Shown here in pieces: positions 34,390 through 40,922 of a stretch of DNA of 40,922 nt. Source of the DNA: an uncultured Blastocatellia bacterium (lineage in GTDB: Bacteria; Acidobacteriota; Blastocatellia; Pyrinomonadales; Pyrinomonadaceae); the NCBI GenBank assembly GCA_946480785.1, contig CAMLLD010000059.1:1-40922 (forward strand). The letters are read 5' to 3'. How positions within the stretch are numbered: position 1 is the stretch's first letter; each line of letters opens with the position of its first letter. Made by a program: the position numbers and the translations under genes. The notes beneath the pieces are model-generated. The model was not told where the DNA came from and searched no databases. It was given only the letters and a program-made list of their open reading frames with translations.

Positions 34390-35310
34390 CTACTGCTTGC
34401 CCATCTTCACCGGAATTTCCAACTGCTGTCCGTCACGAACGACAACTACCTTCACCGTGCTGTAAGGCAGCGCGCGCCGGATACGCATCAGAAACTCGGC
34501 CGTAGTACGAATCGGCACGCCATCGAACTCAATCACGATGTCGCCTTCTTTAATACCGGCGATGTCTGCCGGGCGGCTGCGTAGCAACGAGTTGAGTTTC
34601 ACGCCGTAGATGTTCTTGCCCGGCACCTGCACTCGTTCCGACTCGTCGTCGTCGTAACCAAACTGTCCTTTGCCTTCCGGGCGCTTATCAAACTCTTTCT
34701 GTAGCCGCTTGAACTCATCCTGCGAAACCGTCGTCAGCTTCGTCGTCTTCTTCTCGCCGTCGCGCAGGTATTCGACATCGACAGTCTTTCCGATCGGCGT
34801 GTGTATCAGCAGATCACTGATTTGATCTTCGTCGTGTATGTCCTGACCGTCGAACTTAGTGACGATGTCGCCACCGACGAGCCCTGCTTTGTCAGCCGGA
34901 CCACCCGGCGCGTCGATCGAATCAAACGTCACGCCTTTGTCGGTCGTGTCCCAACCATCGACTCCGACATACGACTTCGTCGCCATCGCTTTGATTGCGG
35001 CGATGTTGATGCTGTGGTGCTGCCGGATCGGATTGATGATGGCCGTGAACGCGGCCGCGCCGACGAAGAACACGATCAAGCCCACAAAGACCCACGTCAT
35101 GCCGCTGAAACGACGTCGCTTCTTTGGTGCTGCGAGCGGTGCGCTGCCCGTGTAAGCTCCGCCGCCGGCTTGCTGACCGGAGTCGCCGAAGCTCGTGCCG
35201 AGCCGGAATCCACAGTTGCGGCAGAAGCGCAGCGCGGATGGCATCGGCGAGTGGCAGTTAGAGCAAATTATCGTGTCTGAGGACAACGGGGTCTCCGAGT
35301 TTTGCGACAT
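34390..35310 (-). CDS. Zinc-ribbon membrane protein with two PDZ domains
   Basis: 306 residues. The N-terminal zinc ribbon has C16-x2-C19 and C30-x2-C33. A Gly/Ala-rich linker and KKRRR precede one transmembrane helix (about 71-92). The extracytoplasmic part has two PDZ domains: about 112-195 (AGLVGGDIVTKFDGQDI) and about 230-303 (AGIKEGDIVIEFDGVPI). No protease domain is present. PDZ pairs usually bind C-termini or guide substrates to a protease; a partner such as the trypsin-like protease in this window is conceivable but not shown. The ATG at 35310 is preferred; a TTG two codons earlier sits closer to AAGG. Confidence 0.85.
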   Translation of the reverse strand: MSQNSETPLSSDTIICSNCHSPMPSALRFCRNCGFRLGTSFGDSGQQAGGGAYTGSAPLAAPKKRRRFSGMTWVFVGLIVFFVGAAAFTAIINPIRQHHSINIAAIKAMATKSYVGVDGWDTTDKGVTFDSIDAPGGPADKAGLVGGDIVTKFDGQDIHDEDQISDLLIHTPIGKTVDVEYLRDGEKKTTKLTTVSQDEFKRLQKEFDKRPEGKGQFGYDDDESERVQVPGKNIYGVKLNSLLRSRPADIAGIKEGDIVIEFDGVPIRTTAEFLMRIRRALPYSTVKVVVVRDGQQLEIPVKMGKQ

Positions 35311-35442
35311 AAGCAACGCTACCTTCTGAAGTCAGGGAAGAATAATACGACGGTTTTGAATACGCCAAATAGTCTTTTGCTGTTGCACCCGAGTTGCGTT
35401 GGCATACGAGATGCCCGCATGATGGGTTTGGAGGACAGCAAA

Positions 35443-35673
35443 GTGGAAATAACTAAAGCACTCGCGGCACTTCAGCCCCTTTACGGTAAAGACAACGTAG
35501 AGATCATTACGACTGATGGGCGGCGAGTCAGAGGGACAGTGCGGAGTATGAAAACCACGCAGGCGCTAACTACGCCGAGTGTGAAAATGCTCTGTCCCGA
35601 CGGCACCATCGTAAAAATTCCTTTCCCGACCATCGCGGAAATCAAGGATCACAACCCTGAGACGAGCAATTAG
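35443..35673 (+). CDS. Small Sm/SH3-like beta protein (hypothetical)
   Basis: 76 residues from a GTG at 35443, chosen because GGAGG lies exactly 8 nt upstream; ATGs at 35419 and 35422 lack a good site, and earlier extensions run into the divergent gene's leader. The sequence VEIITTDGRRVRGTVRSM... VKMLCPDGTIVKIPFPTIAE has the strand-turn-strand pattern of small Sm-like or SH3-like barrels (DGR..RG.V; DG....I). No known family was recognised. Such folds often bind RNA, but this is inference. It diverges from the PDZ protein gene. Confidence 0.6.
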   Translation: MEITKALAALQPLYGKDNVEIITTDGRRVRGTVRSMKTTQALTTPSVKMLCPDGTIVKIPFPTIAEIKDHNPETSN

Positions 35674-35718
35674 TCACGGTTTGCGATTCGTGACTCTTGG
35701 CGTATAGTACGCCGTTCT

Positions 35719-36330
35719 ATGCCCTCTCCATTCGTGATTGACGACTTCGGAGCTCGCATCGCAACGGTCTGGTCGGAGTTGCGTCCGGCCACCCGTGGGT
35801 TAGTCGAACGCGCACTGCAAGCCGCTGCCTCCGGCGCGCCTGGCGCACGCAATCTTCATTATGACGCTCGCGCCGATCTCGAGTTGAGCCGCTTTCTCGC
35901 GGCGCTCGATGAACGCGCCGCGGACAAGTCTGAGACGCTCGACGCCGCGACTGTCGCCAGACTCAAAGCCATCGCCGACACTTGCGCGAGTGTGTTGCAG
36001 GATCAAACTGAGTCGGCCGAAGTCTTCGCGCAACTCGTGCGGCGCGCGGAAAGTCAGAAGGACTACAAACGAATCGATGTGCTCGCGGATGCACTCACGT
36101 CGCGTTTTCCACCGAGCGAGATCTGTGAGTTGGCGCGGTCTGAAGATGTGATCGTGCGAGAGTTGGCGAACGAAGCGCTCGCGCGCTGTCCGGTGTCGGT
36201 GCTGTCAGTATTGTTGAACGATCCGGTTGATGCGGAAACTGCGCGTGCGGCTTTACGCAGGCAGGTCGTCGAGTACGGCTCCGAAGATGCGAGACAGTTG
36301 CTGCTCGCGCTCGAGCAGGAAGAGTTTTAA
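35719..36330 (+). CDS. Hypothetical all-helical protein, HEAT-like C-terminus
   Basis: 203 residues, predicted helical throughout and without signal peptide. The second half (about 135-200: EICELARSEDVIVRELANEA; ALRRQVVEYGSEDARQLLLA) resembles HEAT-type helical hairpins, in which a short run of residues repeats as a pair of helices. It begins 45 nt after the Sm-like gene, so the two may be co-transcribed. The stop overlaps the convergent ispH stop by 4 bp. No function can be assigned. Confidence 0.7.
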   Translation: MPSPFVIDDFGARIATVWSELRPATRGLVERALQAAASGAPGARNLHYDARADLELSRFLAALDERAADKSETLDAATVARLKAIADTCASVLQDQTESAEVFAQLVRRAESQKDYKRIDVLADALTSRFPPSEICELARSEDVIVRELANEALARCPVSVLSVLLNDPVDAETARAALRRQVVEYGSEDARQLLLALEQEEF

Positions 36331-37181
36331 GCCGCGGCTTGATCCAGCGCGTGCAGCCGCTCCACCACTTGATCGATCAACCAATTCGGCGTTGAGGCTC
36401 CCGCAGTCACACCCACTTTCTTAACACCCTGCAAATCTGCCGGATTGATCTCCGCCGGCGTTTCGATCAGAAAACTCTTCACGCACTGTTCCTGACACAC
36501 GGCCAGCAACTTCACGCTGTTTGATGAGTGGCGTCCACCGATGACGTAAAAGGCATCCACCTGTCCGGCGAGGGCGCGCGCCGCGTCTTGTCGATCGCGC
36601 GTCGCGGAACAGATCGTGTTGACCACTTGCGGTTCAGTGTCGGCCTTTGCGCGCACCGCTTCGGCCACTTCCAAAAATGTTTGCAGTTTGATCGTCGTCT
36701 GCGAAACAACGAGCGGCGCACGCAGCGGCGGCAACGCAGCGACTTCCGCCGCATCGCGCACGACGTAAGTGTTGTTTGGCGCGTAACCAACGACGCCGAT
36801 CATTTCCGGATGATCCGGATTTCCCGCGACGACGACGTCGCGTCCTTGTGTCGCGGCGCGTTCGGCGAGATGCTGCACGCGCGTCACGAACGGACAAGTC
36901 GCATCGATCACTTTTGCAGCGCGCTGTTCGAGCTCGCGCTGCACTTGCGGCGTCACGCCGTGCGCCCGAATCACCGCAATCGTGTCGCCGTCAGCTTCTT
37001 CCGGTGTGTCGATCGTCGAAACGCCGCGCGCGCCGAGTCGTTCCATCTCCTGCGCGTTGTGAATCAGTGGACCAAGCGAGCGGATCGGCCGCGCGCCTTC
37101 TTCGACCACTTCTTCCACCATCTCGACGGCGCGCTCGACGCCGAAACAAAATCCGAATTCTTCTGCGAGTAAGACTTCCAT
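36327..37181 (-). CDS. ispH: 4-hydroxy-3-methylbut-2-enyl diphosphate reductase
   Basis: 284 residues, the usual length for IspH (LytB), the last enzyme of the MEP isoprenoid pathway. It reduces HMBPP to IPP and DMAPP using a [4Fe-4S] cluster. The three cluster cysteines are present: C12 (FGFCFGVERA), C96 (DATCPFV) and C191 (NTICSATRDRQ). The substrate-binding histidines H41, H74 and H124 and the catalytic Glu in NPDHPEM are also visible. It is the last gene of a minus-strand run, 9 nt after the small hypothetical gene, and its own ribosome site is weak, so it is probably co-transcribed with it. Confidence 0.97.
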   Translation of the reverse strand: MEVLLAEEFGFCFGVERAVEMVEEVVEEGARPIRSLGPLIHNAQEMERLGARGVSTIDTPEEADGDTIAVIRAHGVTPQVQRELEQRAAKVIDATCPFVTRVQHLAERAATQGRDVVVAGNPDHPEMIGVVGYAPNNTYVVRDAAEVAALPPLRAPLVVSQTTIKLQTFLEVAEAVRAKADTEPQVVNTICSATRDRQDAARALAGQVDAFYVIGGRHSSNSVKLLAVCQEQCVKSFLIETPAEINPADLQGVKKVGVTAGASTPNWLIDQVVERLHALDQAAA

Positions 37182-37190
37182 AATTTTTGT

Positions 37191-37469
37191 TTAGACGCCG
37201 GGCGCCGTGGTCGTGTCAGTGGTCGAATGCTGGCGGCATTGCTCGCGCCACTTCTCTCTCAATTCGTCACCACCGGCGACTCGGCCGTCGATCCACTCGA
37301 TCTCCCAGGTAATCCCGTTTCGAATCGTCGCCAGCACCGCCTTCTTGAAATCGCCGACCGCATGAGCCAGGTCTTTCGGCATGATGGCGTAGGAAAAATC
37401 GCCAATCTGGTTAAAAGCGTCGCAAATCGCACCCGCTACATCACAAACTTCTTTTCGGGCTTCTTGCAT
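37191..37469 (-). CDS. Small hypothetical protein upstream of ispH
   Basis: 92 residues from the ATG at 37469, chosen because GGAGGA lies 8 nt upstream; an in-frame extension to 37601 would cross the palindromic repeat and is unlikely. It is mostly helical (MQEARKEVCDVAGAICDAFN; KAVLATIRNGITWEIEWIDG), with a Thr-rich tail. There is no signal peptide and no recognised domain. Translation is probably coupled to ispH, which starts 9 nt after its stop. Confidence 0.65.
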   Translation of the reverse strand: MQEARKEVCDVAGAICDAFNQIGDFSYAIMPKDLAHAVGDFKKAVLATIRNGITWEIEWIDGRVAGGDELREKWREQCRQHSTTDTTTAPGV

Positions 37470-37544
37470 GTTTACTTCCTCCGGCAGGAATTCTAGCACC
37501 ATCTGCTTTACGGTCGCACGGAGGTCGAAGTTCGGCTCCAGGCG

Positions 37545-37608
37545 CTTTGGAGTGCGCCGACTCGTCGGCGCTTTGGCCAAAGCGGTGACAAGTCCCCGCA
37601 CTCCAAAG
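37545..37608. repeat. Nested palindromic repeat element
   Basis: Outer 11-nt arms CTTTGGAGTGC (37545-37555) and their complement (37598-37608) enclose a central perfect 16-bp palindrome CGCTTTGGCCAAAGCG (37569-37584). Two side hairpins flank the centre: GCCGAC-TC-GTCGGC (37556-37569) and GGTGAC-AA-GTCCCC (37584-37597). The element starts 8 nt past the aminotransferase stop. The TTTGGAGTGCG style is, from memory, shared by repeats dispersed in several environmental phyla. It may fold as a cruciform in DNA or as a multi-branched RNA. Confidence 0.8.
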
Positions 37609-37616
37609 GATCAGAG

Positions 37617-38936
37617 TCAGGTCGGGAGGCCCTTGCGAGCGATCTGCTCCATCAGGTCGACGAAGCGGTCGAGCTCGCCGAGAGTGGTGTAGACGTTGGG
37701 CGTGATCCGGATGCCTTTGAACTCCTCGTGGACGATGGGCGTGGTGAAAACGTGGTGCTTGTCGAAGAGGTAAGCGCCGATTGCTCGCGGATCGAGCCCG
37801 ACAACTTCGACGTTCGCGATCGCGCACGACTGCTTCGGATCGAACGACGTGTTGAAGCGAACTTTCGGCACGTCCTTGAGACGGTTCATCCAATAACGCG
37901 AGAGGTAACGCAGCCGCGCTTCTTTTCGTTTGCCGCCGATACTGTTGTGAAAGAGCATCGCTTCGCCGATCGCGAGACGCGGCGCGGCGGAGTGGGTCCC
38001 GATCTCTTCAAACTTGCGGATGTCCGGTGCTTGCTTCGTCTCCGCTGCCATCAACGGCCACAACTTTTCAATCTTGTCGCGTTTGACGTAAAGCAGTCCG
38101 GTTCCTTTCGGCGCGTAGAGCCACTTGTGCAGGCTCGTGCCGAAGTAATCGCAACCGAGATCCTTCTGTTGAAAATCAAACTGCGCGTACGAGTGCGCGC
38201 CGTCGACGATTGTTTCGATACCTTTCGCGCGCGCCATGTCGCAGACCGCTTTGACGGGCGTGATCTGGCCCGTGATGTTCACCTGGTGCGAGATCAGGAT
38301 CAGCTTCGTTTTGTTTGTGATCCCTTTCTCGAACGCGGCAGTGATCTCGTTGAGATCTTTCGGCGGAATCGGGATCTGAACCATCTTCAACACGAGACCT
38401 TCGCGGCGTTCGCGTTGGCGCAACGTCGTCAACATGCGCGGATAGTCTTGCGTCGTGGTGAGGATCTCGTCGCCGGGTTTGAAGTCCATGCCGTTAAGCA
38501 GGATTTCGAGCGACTCGGACGCGTTGCGCGTGATCGCGATCTCTTCGCGATCGACGCCAAACATTTCCGCGAGGCCGGTGCGAATTGTTTCCGACTGCGG
38601 CTCGAGCAGTTGCCACATCGTGTAAGCCGTTGCGTCTTCCTGCTGCCAGATGTAACGCACGAGCGCTTCGGTGACGATGCGCGGGCTTGGCGAGACGCCG
38701 CCGTTGTTGAGGTTGATGATGCCGCGCGTGACGGTGAACGAGTTCTGGATCACGGACCAGTAGTCTTCATCCATCGCGGCCTGTTCGGGCGTTAGATGGG
38801 CCACGCTGCGCGTCGCCGCTTCGACTTCTTTCACGAGCGCGCCGATCGTCGGAACGGCAAGCGCCGCCAGACCCAATCCCTTTCCTGCGAGTGAGAGGAA
38901 ACGCCTGCGTGTTTGCTGCGATTGACTGTCGTTCAT
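37617..38936 (-). CDS. Tat-exported class V aminotransferase (PLP), isopenicillin-N-epimerase-like
   Basis: 439 residues. The N-terminus carries a twin-arginine signal (TRRRFLSLAGKGLGLAALA), so a folded, cofactor-loaded enzyme is exported. The class V PLP fold is complete: NLNNGGVSPSP (about 76-86), TRNASESLEILLNG, the cofactor Asp in IVDGAHSYAQFD (about D245), and the Schiff-base Lys in SLHKWLYAPKGTG (about K271). Related proteins include isopenicillin N epimerases and cysteine desulfurase-like enzymes; the substrate is unknown. The ATG overlaps the upstream VWFA gene's stop (TGATG), so the two are coupled. The palindromic repeat follows its stop. Confidence 0.9.
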   Translation of the reverse strand: MNDSQSQQTRRRFLSLAGKGLGLAALAVPTIGALVKEVEAATRSVAHLTPEQAAMDEDYWSVIQNSFTVTRGIINLNNGGVSPSPRIVTEALVRYIWQQEDATAYTMWQLLEPQSETIRTGLAEMFGVDREEIAITRNASESLEILLNGMDFKPGDEILTTTQDYPRMLTTLRQRERREGLVLKMVQIPIPPKDLNEITAAFEKGITNKTKLILISHQVNITGQITPVKAVCDMARAKGIETIVDGAHSYAQFDFQQKDLGCDYFGTSLHKWLYAPKGTGLLYVKRDKIEKLWPLMAAETKQAPDIRKFEEIGTHSAAPRLAIGEAMLFHNSIGGKRKEARLRYLSRYWMNRLKDVPKVRFNTSFDPKQSCAIANVEVVGLDPRAIGAYLFDKHHVFTTPIVHEEFKGIRITPNVYTTLGELDRFVDLMEQIARKGLPT

Positions 38937-39892
38937 CACGGCTTCTCTCTTTCTATTGGAGGCGCGCCGCCGATCGGGAAGTAATAGGCGTGTGGCGCAG
39001 TAACGGTCCGTTTCTCGCCGCTGGGCGCGTCCACCTTGACCTCGACCAGGCGAAAGCCTTCCTTCGCGCTGGCGTCGGAGGACTGGTAAGTGATGGTGAA
39101 TTGGTTGCGTAGGTCAGAAATAAACTGTGGCACCACATCCAGAGTTAGCTCTTGTCCGTTTGCCGGCAAAAACGCTCGCGCGCCAGTTTCCTTCGCGACC
39201 AGCTTGGCAAATTTTTCGGCGCGTTCGCGAGGGCTCGGCTTGTCCGCAGTACCTGTCGTTTTGAGATCGGATGTAAGAGCGAGCACAAACACCTGCACGT
39301 TATGCGCGCGCGCCAACTGAATCACCCCTTCGGCTCTGTAATAACTACTCCGATCCTCTCCGTCCGTGAGAACGACGACTATCTTGCGCCGCTCCGCTCG
39401 CGCTTGATTGTGTTCGACAAGGTGTTGCACCGCCATGTAAAGCGCGTCGGCGATGGCGGACTGGCCGCCCTCAACGTAAAGCTGGTCGATCTGTTTCAGC
39501 AGTAACTTCGTGTCGCGACTGAACTCCTGTGCGTTTTCGATCTTGTCGCTACTGATGAACCGCTCGATAAAGATCTCGTCCTCGGGTCGGGCGCTACGAA
39601 TAATAGTCCCCGCGGCCTGTATCGCCACCGGAAACCATTTTCGGAACGAGCCGGAGCAATCGATCGCCAGTGCGAGGTCGATCGGTCGAGTGTCGGGCTC
39701 GACACTGAGAATCGTCTGCTCAACCTTGCCTTCGAAAACGTGCACGTCTTCTTTGCGAACCGTGTCAACCGGTTTGTTGTCTTTGTCAGTGACGATCAAG
39801 CTCAGCTCGACACGCGGACCGGTCAATTGCGCGCACACCATCGACACGGCCGCGACTAAGACGCAAACAATCGAGAGCGCTCTGGCAATCAC
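38936..39892 (-). CDS. Secreted VWFA-related domain protein
   Basis: 318 residues from a GTG at 39892. A signal peptide (LSIVCVLVAAVSMVCAQ) leads into a VEL.LIVTDKDNKPV.TVRKEDVHVFEG.VEQ region (about 28-60) typical of the Acidobacterial VWFA-related family, then a von Willebrand A domain. The metal-ion adhesion site is intact: D78-C-S80-G-S82, with a later TDGED (about 171). A C-terminal beta region ends in PHAYYFPIGG. Such proteins bind ligands through the metal site; the partner is unknown. The gene starts one base after the amidohydrolase stop and overlaps the aminotransferase start, so all three form one operon. Confidence 0.93.
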   Translation of the reverse strand: MIARALSIVCVLVAAVSMVCAQLTGPRVELSLIVTDKDNKPVDTVRKEDVHVFEGKVEQTILSVEPDTRPIDLALAIDCSGSFRKWFPVAIQAAGTIIRSARPEDEIFIERFISSDKIENAQEFSRDTKLLLKQIDQLYVEGGQSAIADALYMAVQHLVEHNQARAERRKIVVVLTDGEDRSSYYRAEGVIQLARAHNVQVFVLALTSDLKTTGTADKPSPRERAEKFAKLVAKETGARAFLPANGQELTLDVVPQFISDLRNQFTITYQSSDASAKEGFRLVEVKVDAPSGEKRTVTAPHAYYFPIGGAPPIEREKP

Positions 39893-39893
39893 G

Positions 39894-40922
39894 TCACGAT
39901 CCCTGCCCGAAGACGATCTCGCCGTTGATGACCGTCATCACACAGCGCGTCTTTAAAATGTTCAACTCGGGAATCTTCATGATGTCCGCCGAGAGGATCG
40001 TCAGGTCCGCGAGCTTGCCGGGTTCGATCGAGCCGCGCAGCTTCTCTTCGAATGCCGCGTAAGCCGGCCAGAGGGTAAACATCTTCAACGCCTGTTCGCG
40101 TGTGACCGCTTCTTCCGGATGCCAACCCTCGGCCGAAAAACCCTTCGGATCCTTGCGTGCGACCGCCGCGTAAAACTCGATCATCGGCTCGCCGCGTTCG
40201 ACCGGCGCGTCAGAACCACCCGGCACGACCACGCCTGACTTGATGAAACTCTCCCACGCGTACGCACCCGCGAGCCGCTCGAGCCCGAGCCGGCTCGGCG
40301 CGAAGAACAGATCGCCGATCGCGTGCGACGGCTGCATCGACGGAATGATCCCGAGCTTCGCGAACCGCGGAATGTCCGCGGGATTCACGATCTGTGCGTG
40401 CTCGACGCGCCAACGCGGCTCGGCGATCTTTCGTTCGCCGGGCGGCACTGCATTCAAAGCGCGCTCGTACTCGTCAAGAATGAAACGGTTCGCGCGATCG
40501 CCGATCGCGTGCGTCTCGACCTGAATGCCTTTGCGCAACGCGTCGATCAGCATCGGCCGCAACTCTTCCGCTTTGACCGTCAGAAAACCCGACGTGTCGG
40601 GCGCATCGGAATATGGACCAAGCAAAGCCGCGCCGCGCGAGCCGAGTGCGCCGTCAGAGACGACCTTGATCGTGCGCAACGTGAAGCGGTTCTCAAAGGC
40701 GCCGATCGTTGGGCCTTCGTTGAGCAGTCGCGTGGCGTTCGGACCTGGTCCATAAACGGCCTTGTAGATGCGCAGCTTGATCGTGCCGGCCGCGTAAAGT
40801 TTCTTGAAGATTTGCACGTCTTCGTAGCTGCCGCCCGCGTCCTGAATCTGCGTCCAACCGAGTGCGATGTCGCGTTTGACACCGAGCTCTACCGCGCGTT
40901 CCGCGTCCGCGGCGGTTGTGGG
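39894..40922 (-). CDS. YtcJ-like amidohydrolase (partial, N-terminus outside window)
   Basis: 342 C-terminal residues are visible and the frame is open to the right edge (PTTAADAERAVELGVKRDIA...), so the start lies beyond it. Amidohydrolase family 3 motifs: GWTQIQDAGG, VVSDGALGSRGAAL, VETHAIGDRANR (His ligand), RWRVEHAQIV (His ligand), GGSDAPVE (catalytic Asp) and the C-terminal beta segment GSIEPGKLADLTILSADI. Enzymes of this group hydrolyse amides or imides using a metal site; substrates are usually unknown, and many are exported. It is the first visible gene of the operon with the VWFA protein and aminotransferase. Confidence 0.93.
   Translation of the reverse strand, partial: PTTAADAERAVELGVKRDIALGWTQIQDAGGSYEDVQIFKKLYAAGTIKLRIYKAVYGPGPNATRLLNEGPTIGAFENRFTLRTIKVVSDGALGSRGAALLGPYSDAPDTSGFLTVKAEELRPMLIDALRKGIQVETHAIGDRANRFILDEYERALNAVPPGERKIAEPRWRVEHAQIVNPADIPRFAKLGIIPSMQPSHAIGDLFFAPSRLGLERLAGAYAWESFIKSGVVVPGGSDAPVERGEPMIEFYAAVARKDPKGFSAEGWHPEEAVTREQALKMFTLWPAYAAFEEKLRGSIEPGKLADLTILSADIMKIPELNILKTRCVMTVINGEIVFGQGS

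Noticed and set aside
36327..36330. Possible frameshift at the overlap of ispH and the helical protein gene
   Set aside because: The genes are convergent and simply share 4 bp at their stops; both proteins are full length.
37728..38795. 355-codon plus-strand frame opposite the aminotransferase
   Set aside because: Antisense of a complete class V PLP enzyme; its translation has no recognisable domain and typical shadow composition (D/R/F-rich).

Overview
The window is a gene-dense, moderately GC-rich bacterial chromosome segment. It contains no rRNA or tRNA gene, CRISPR array, transposase or replication origin that I could find. The gene content best fits Acidobacteriota, probably class Blastocatellia. 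This includes two giant secreted DUF11/Big_5 repeat proteins, three tail-collar (microcystin-dependent-protein type) genes, a VWFA-related secreted protein, a Tat-exported PLP enzyme, an HtrA-like protease with TPRs, a membrane-anchored Ser/Thr kinase and long palindromic intergenic repeats. The placement is an inference from gene families and repeat style, not from a marker gene.

Layout. (1) 1-2953 (-): N-terminal part of a giant secreted protein that runs off the left edge, built of about 108-residue Big_5 repeats. A bidirectional terminator (3174-3211) separates it from (2) 3239-7207, an accessory-looking island. The island holds three tail-collar proteins in one operon (-), a GNAT acetyltransferase (+), a DUF6916-like small protein (-), a 2OG-Fe(II) oxygenase (+) and a phosphoribosyltransferase (-). 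(3) 7304-14218 (-): a 2304-residue secreted protein with a beta-helix, a metzincin-like domain whose zinc motif is lost, and six DUF11 repeats. Two tandem palindromes precede it. (4) 14528-19503 (-): a tightly spaced operon of membrane glycosyltransferase, 5'-nucleotidase and an FHA-GAF-sigma54 activator lacking a DNA-binding domain. (5) 19640-21783: an FtsX-type permease and a convergent flippase-like membrane protein.

(6) 21943-25643 (+): a metabolic operon of acyl-CoA dehydrogenase, a TPR protein and a fused alpha-beta 2-oxoacid dehydrogenase E1, with overlapping or nearly touching genes; branched-chain or fatty-acid catabolism is the likely theme. (7) 25874-28235 (+): a secreted protein with two RskA-like domains, preceded by a sigma54-like promoter and followed by a strong terminator, then a trypsin-like protease with TPRs. 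(8) 28317-33967 (-): an M16 peptidase pair (one active, one inactive), a Ser/Thr kinase and an M15-like peptidase. (9) 34051-36330: small cytoplasmic proteins and a zinc-ribbon/double-PDZ membrane protein. (10) 36327-40922 (-): an operon-like run of amidohydrolase (cut by the right edge), VWFA protein, Tat-exported aminotransferase V, a small hypothetical and ispH, with a complex palindromic repeat inside it.

The best candidates for something undescribed are the collar/GNAT/DUF6916/2OG-oxygenase/PRTase island, the decayed protease domain in the giant protein, and the cysteine pairing pattern in the Big_5 repeats. All function calls come from reading motifs by eye; no database search was run.
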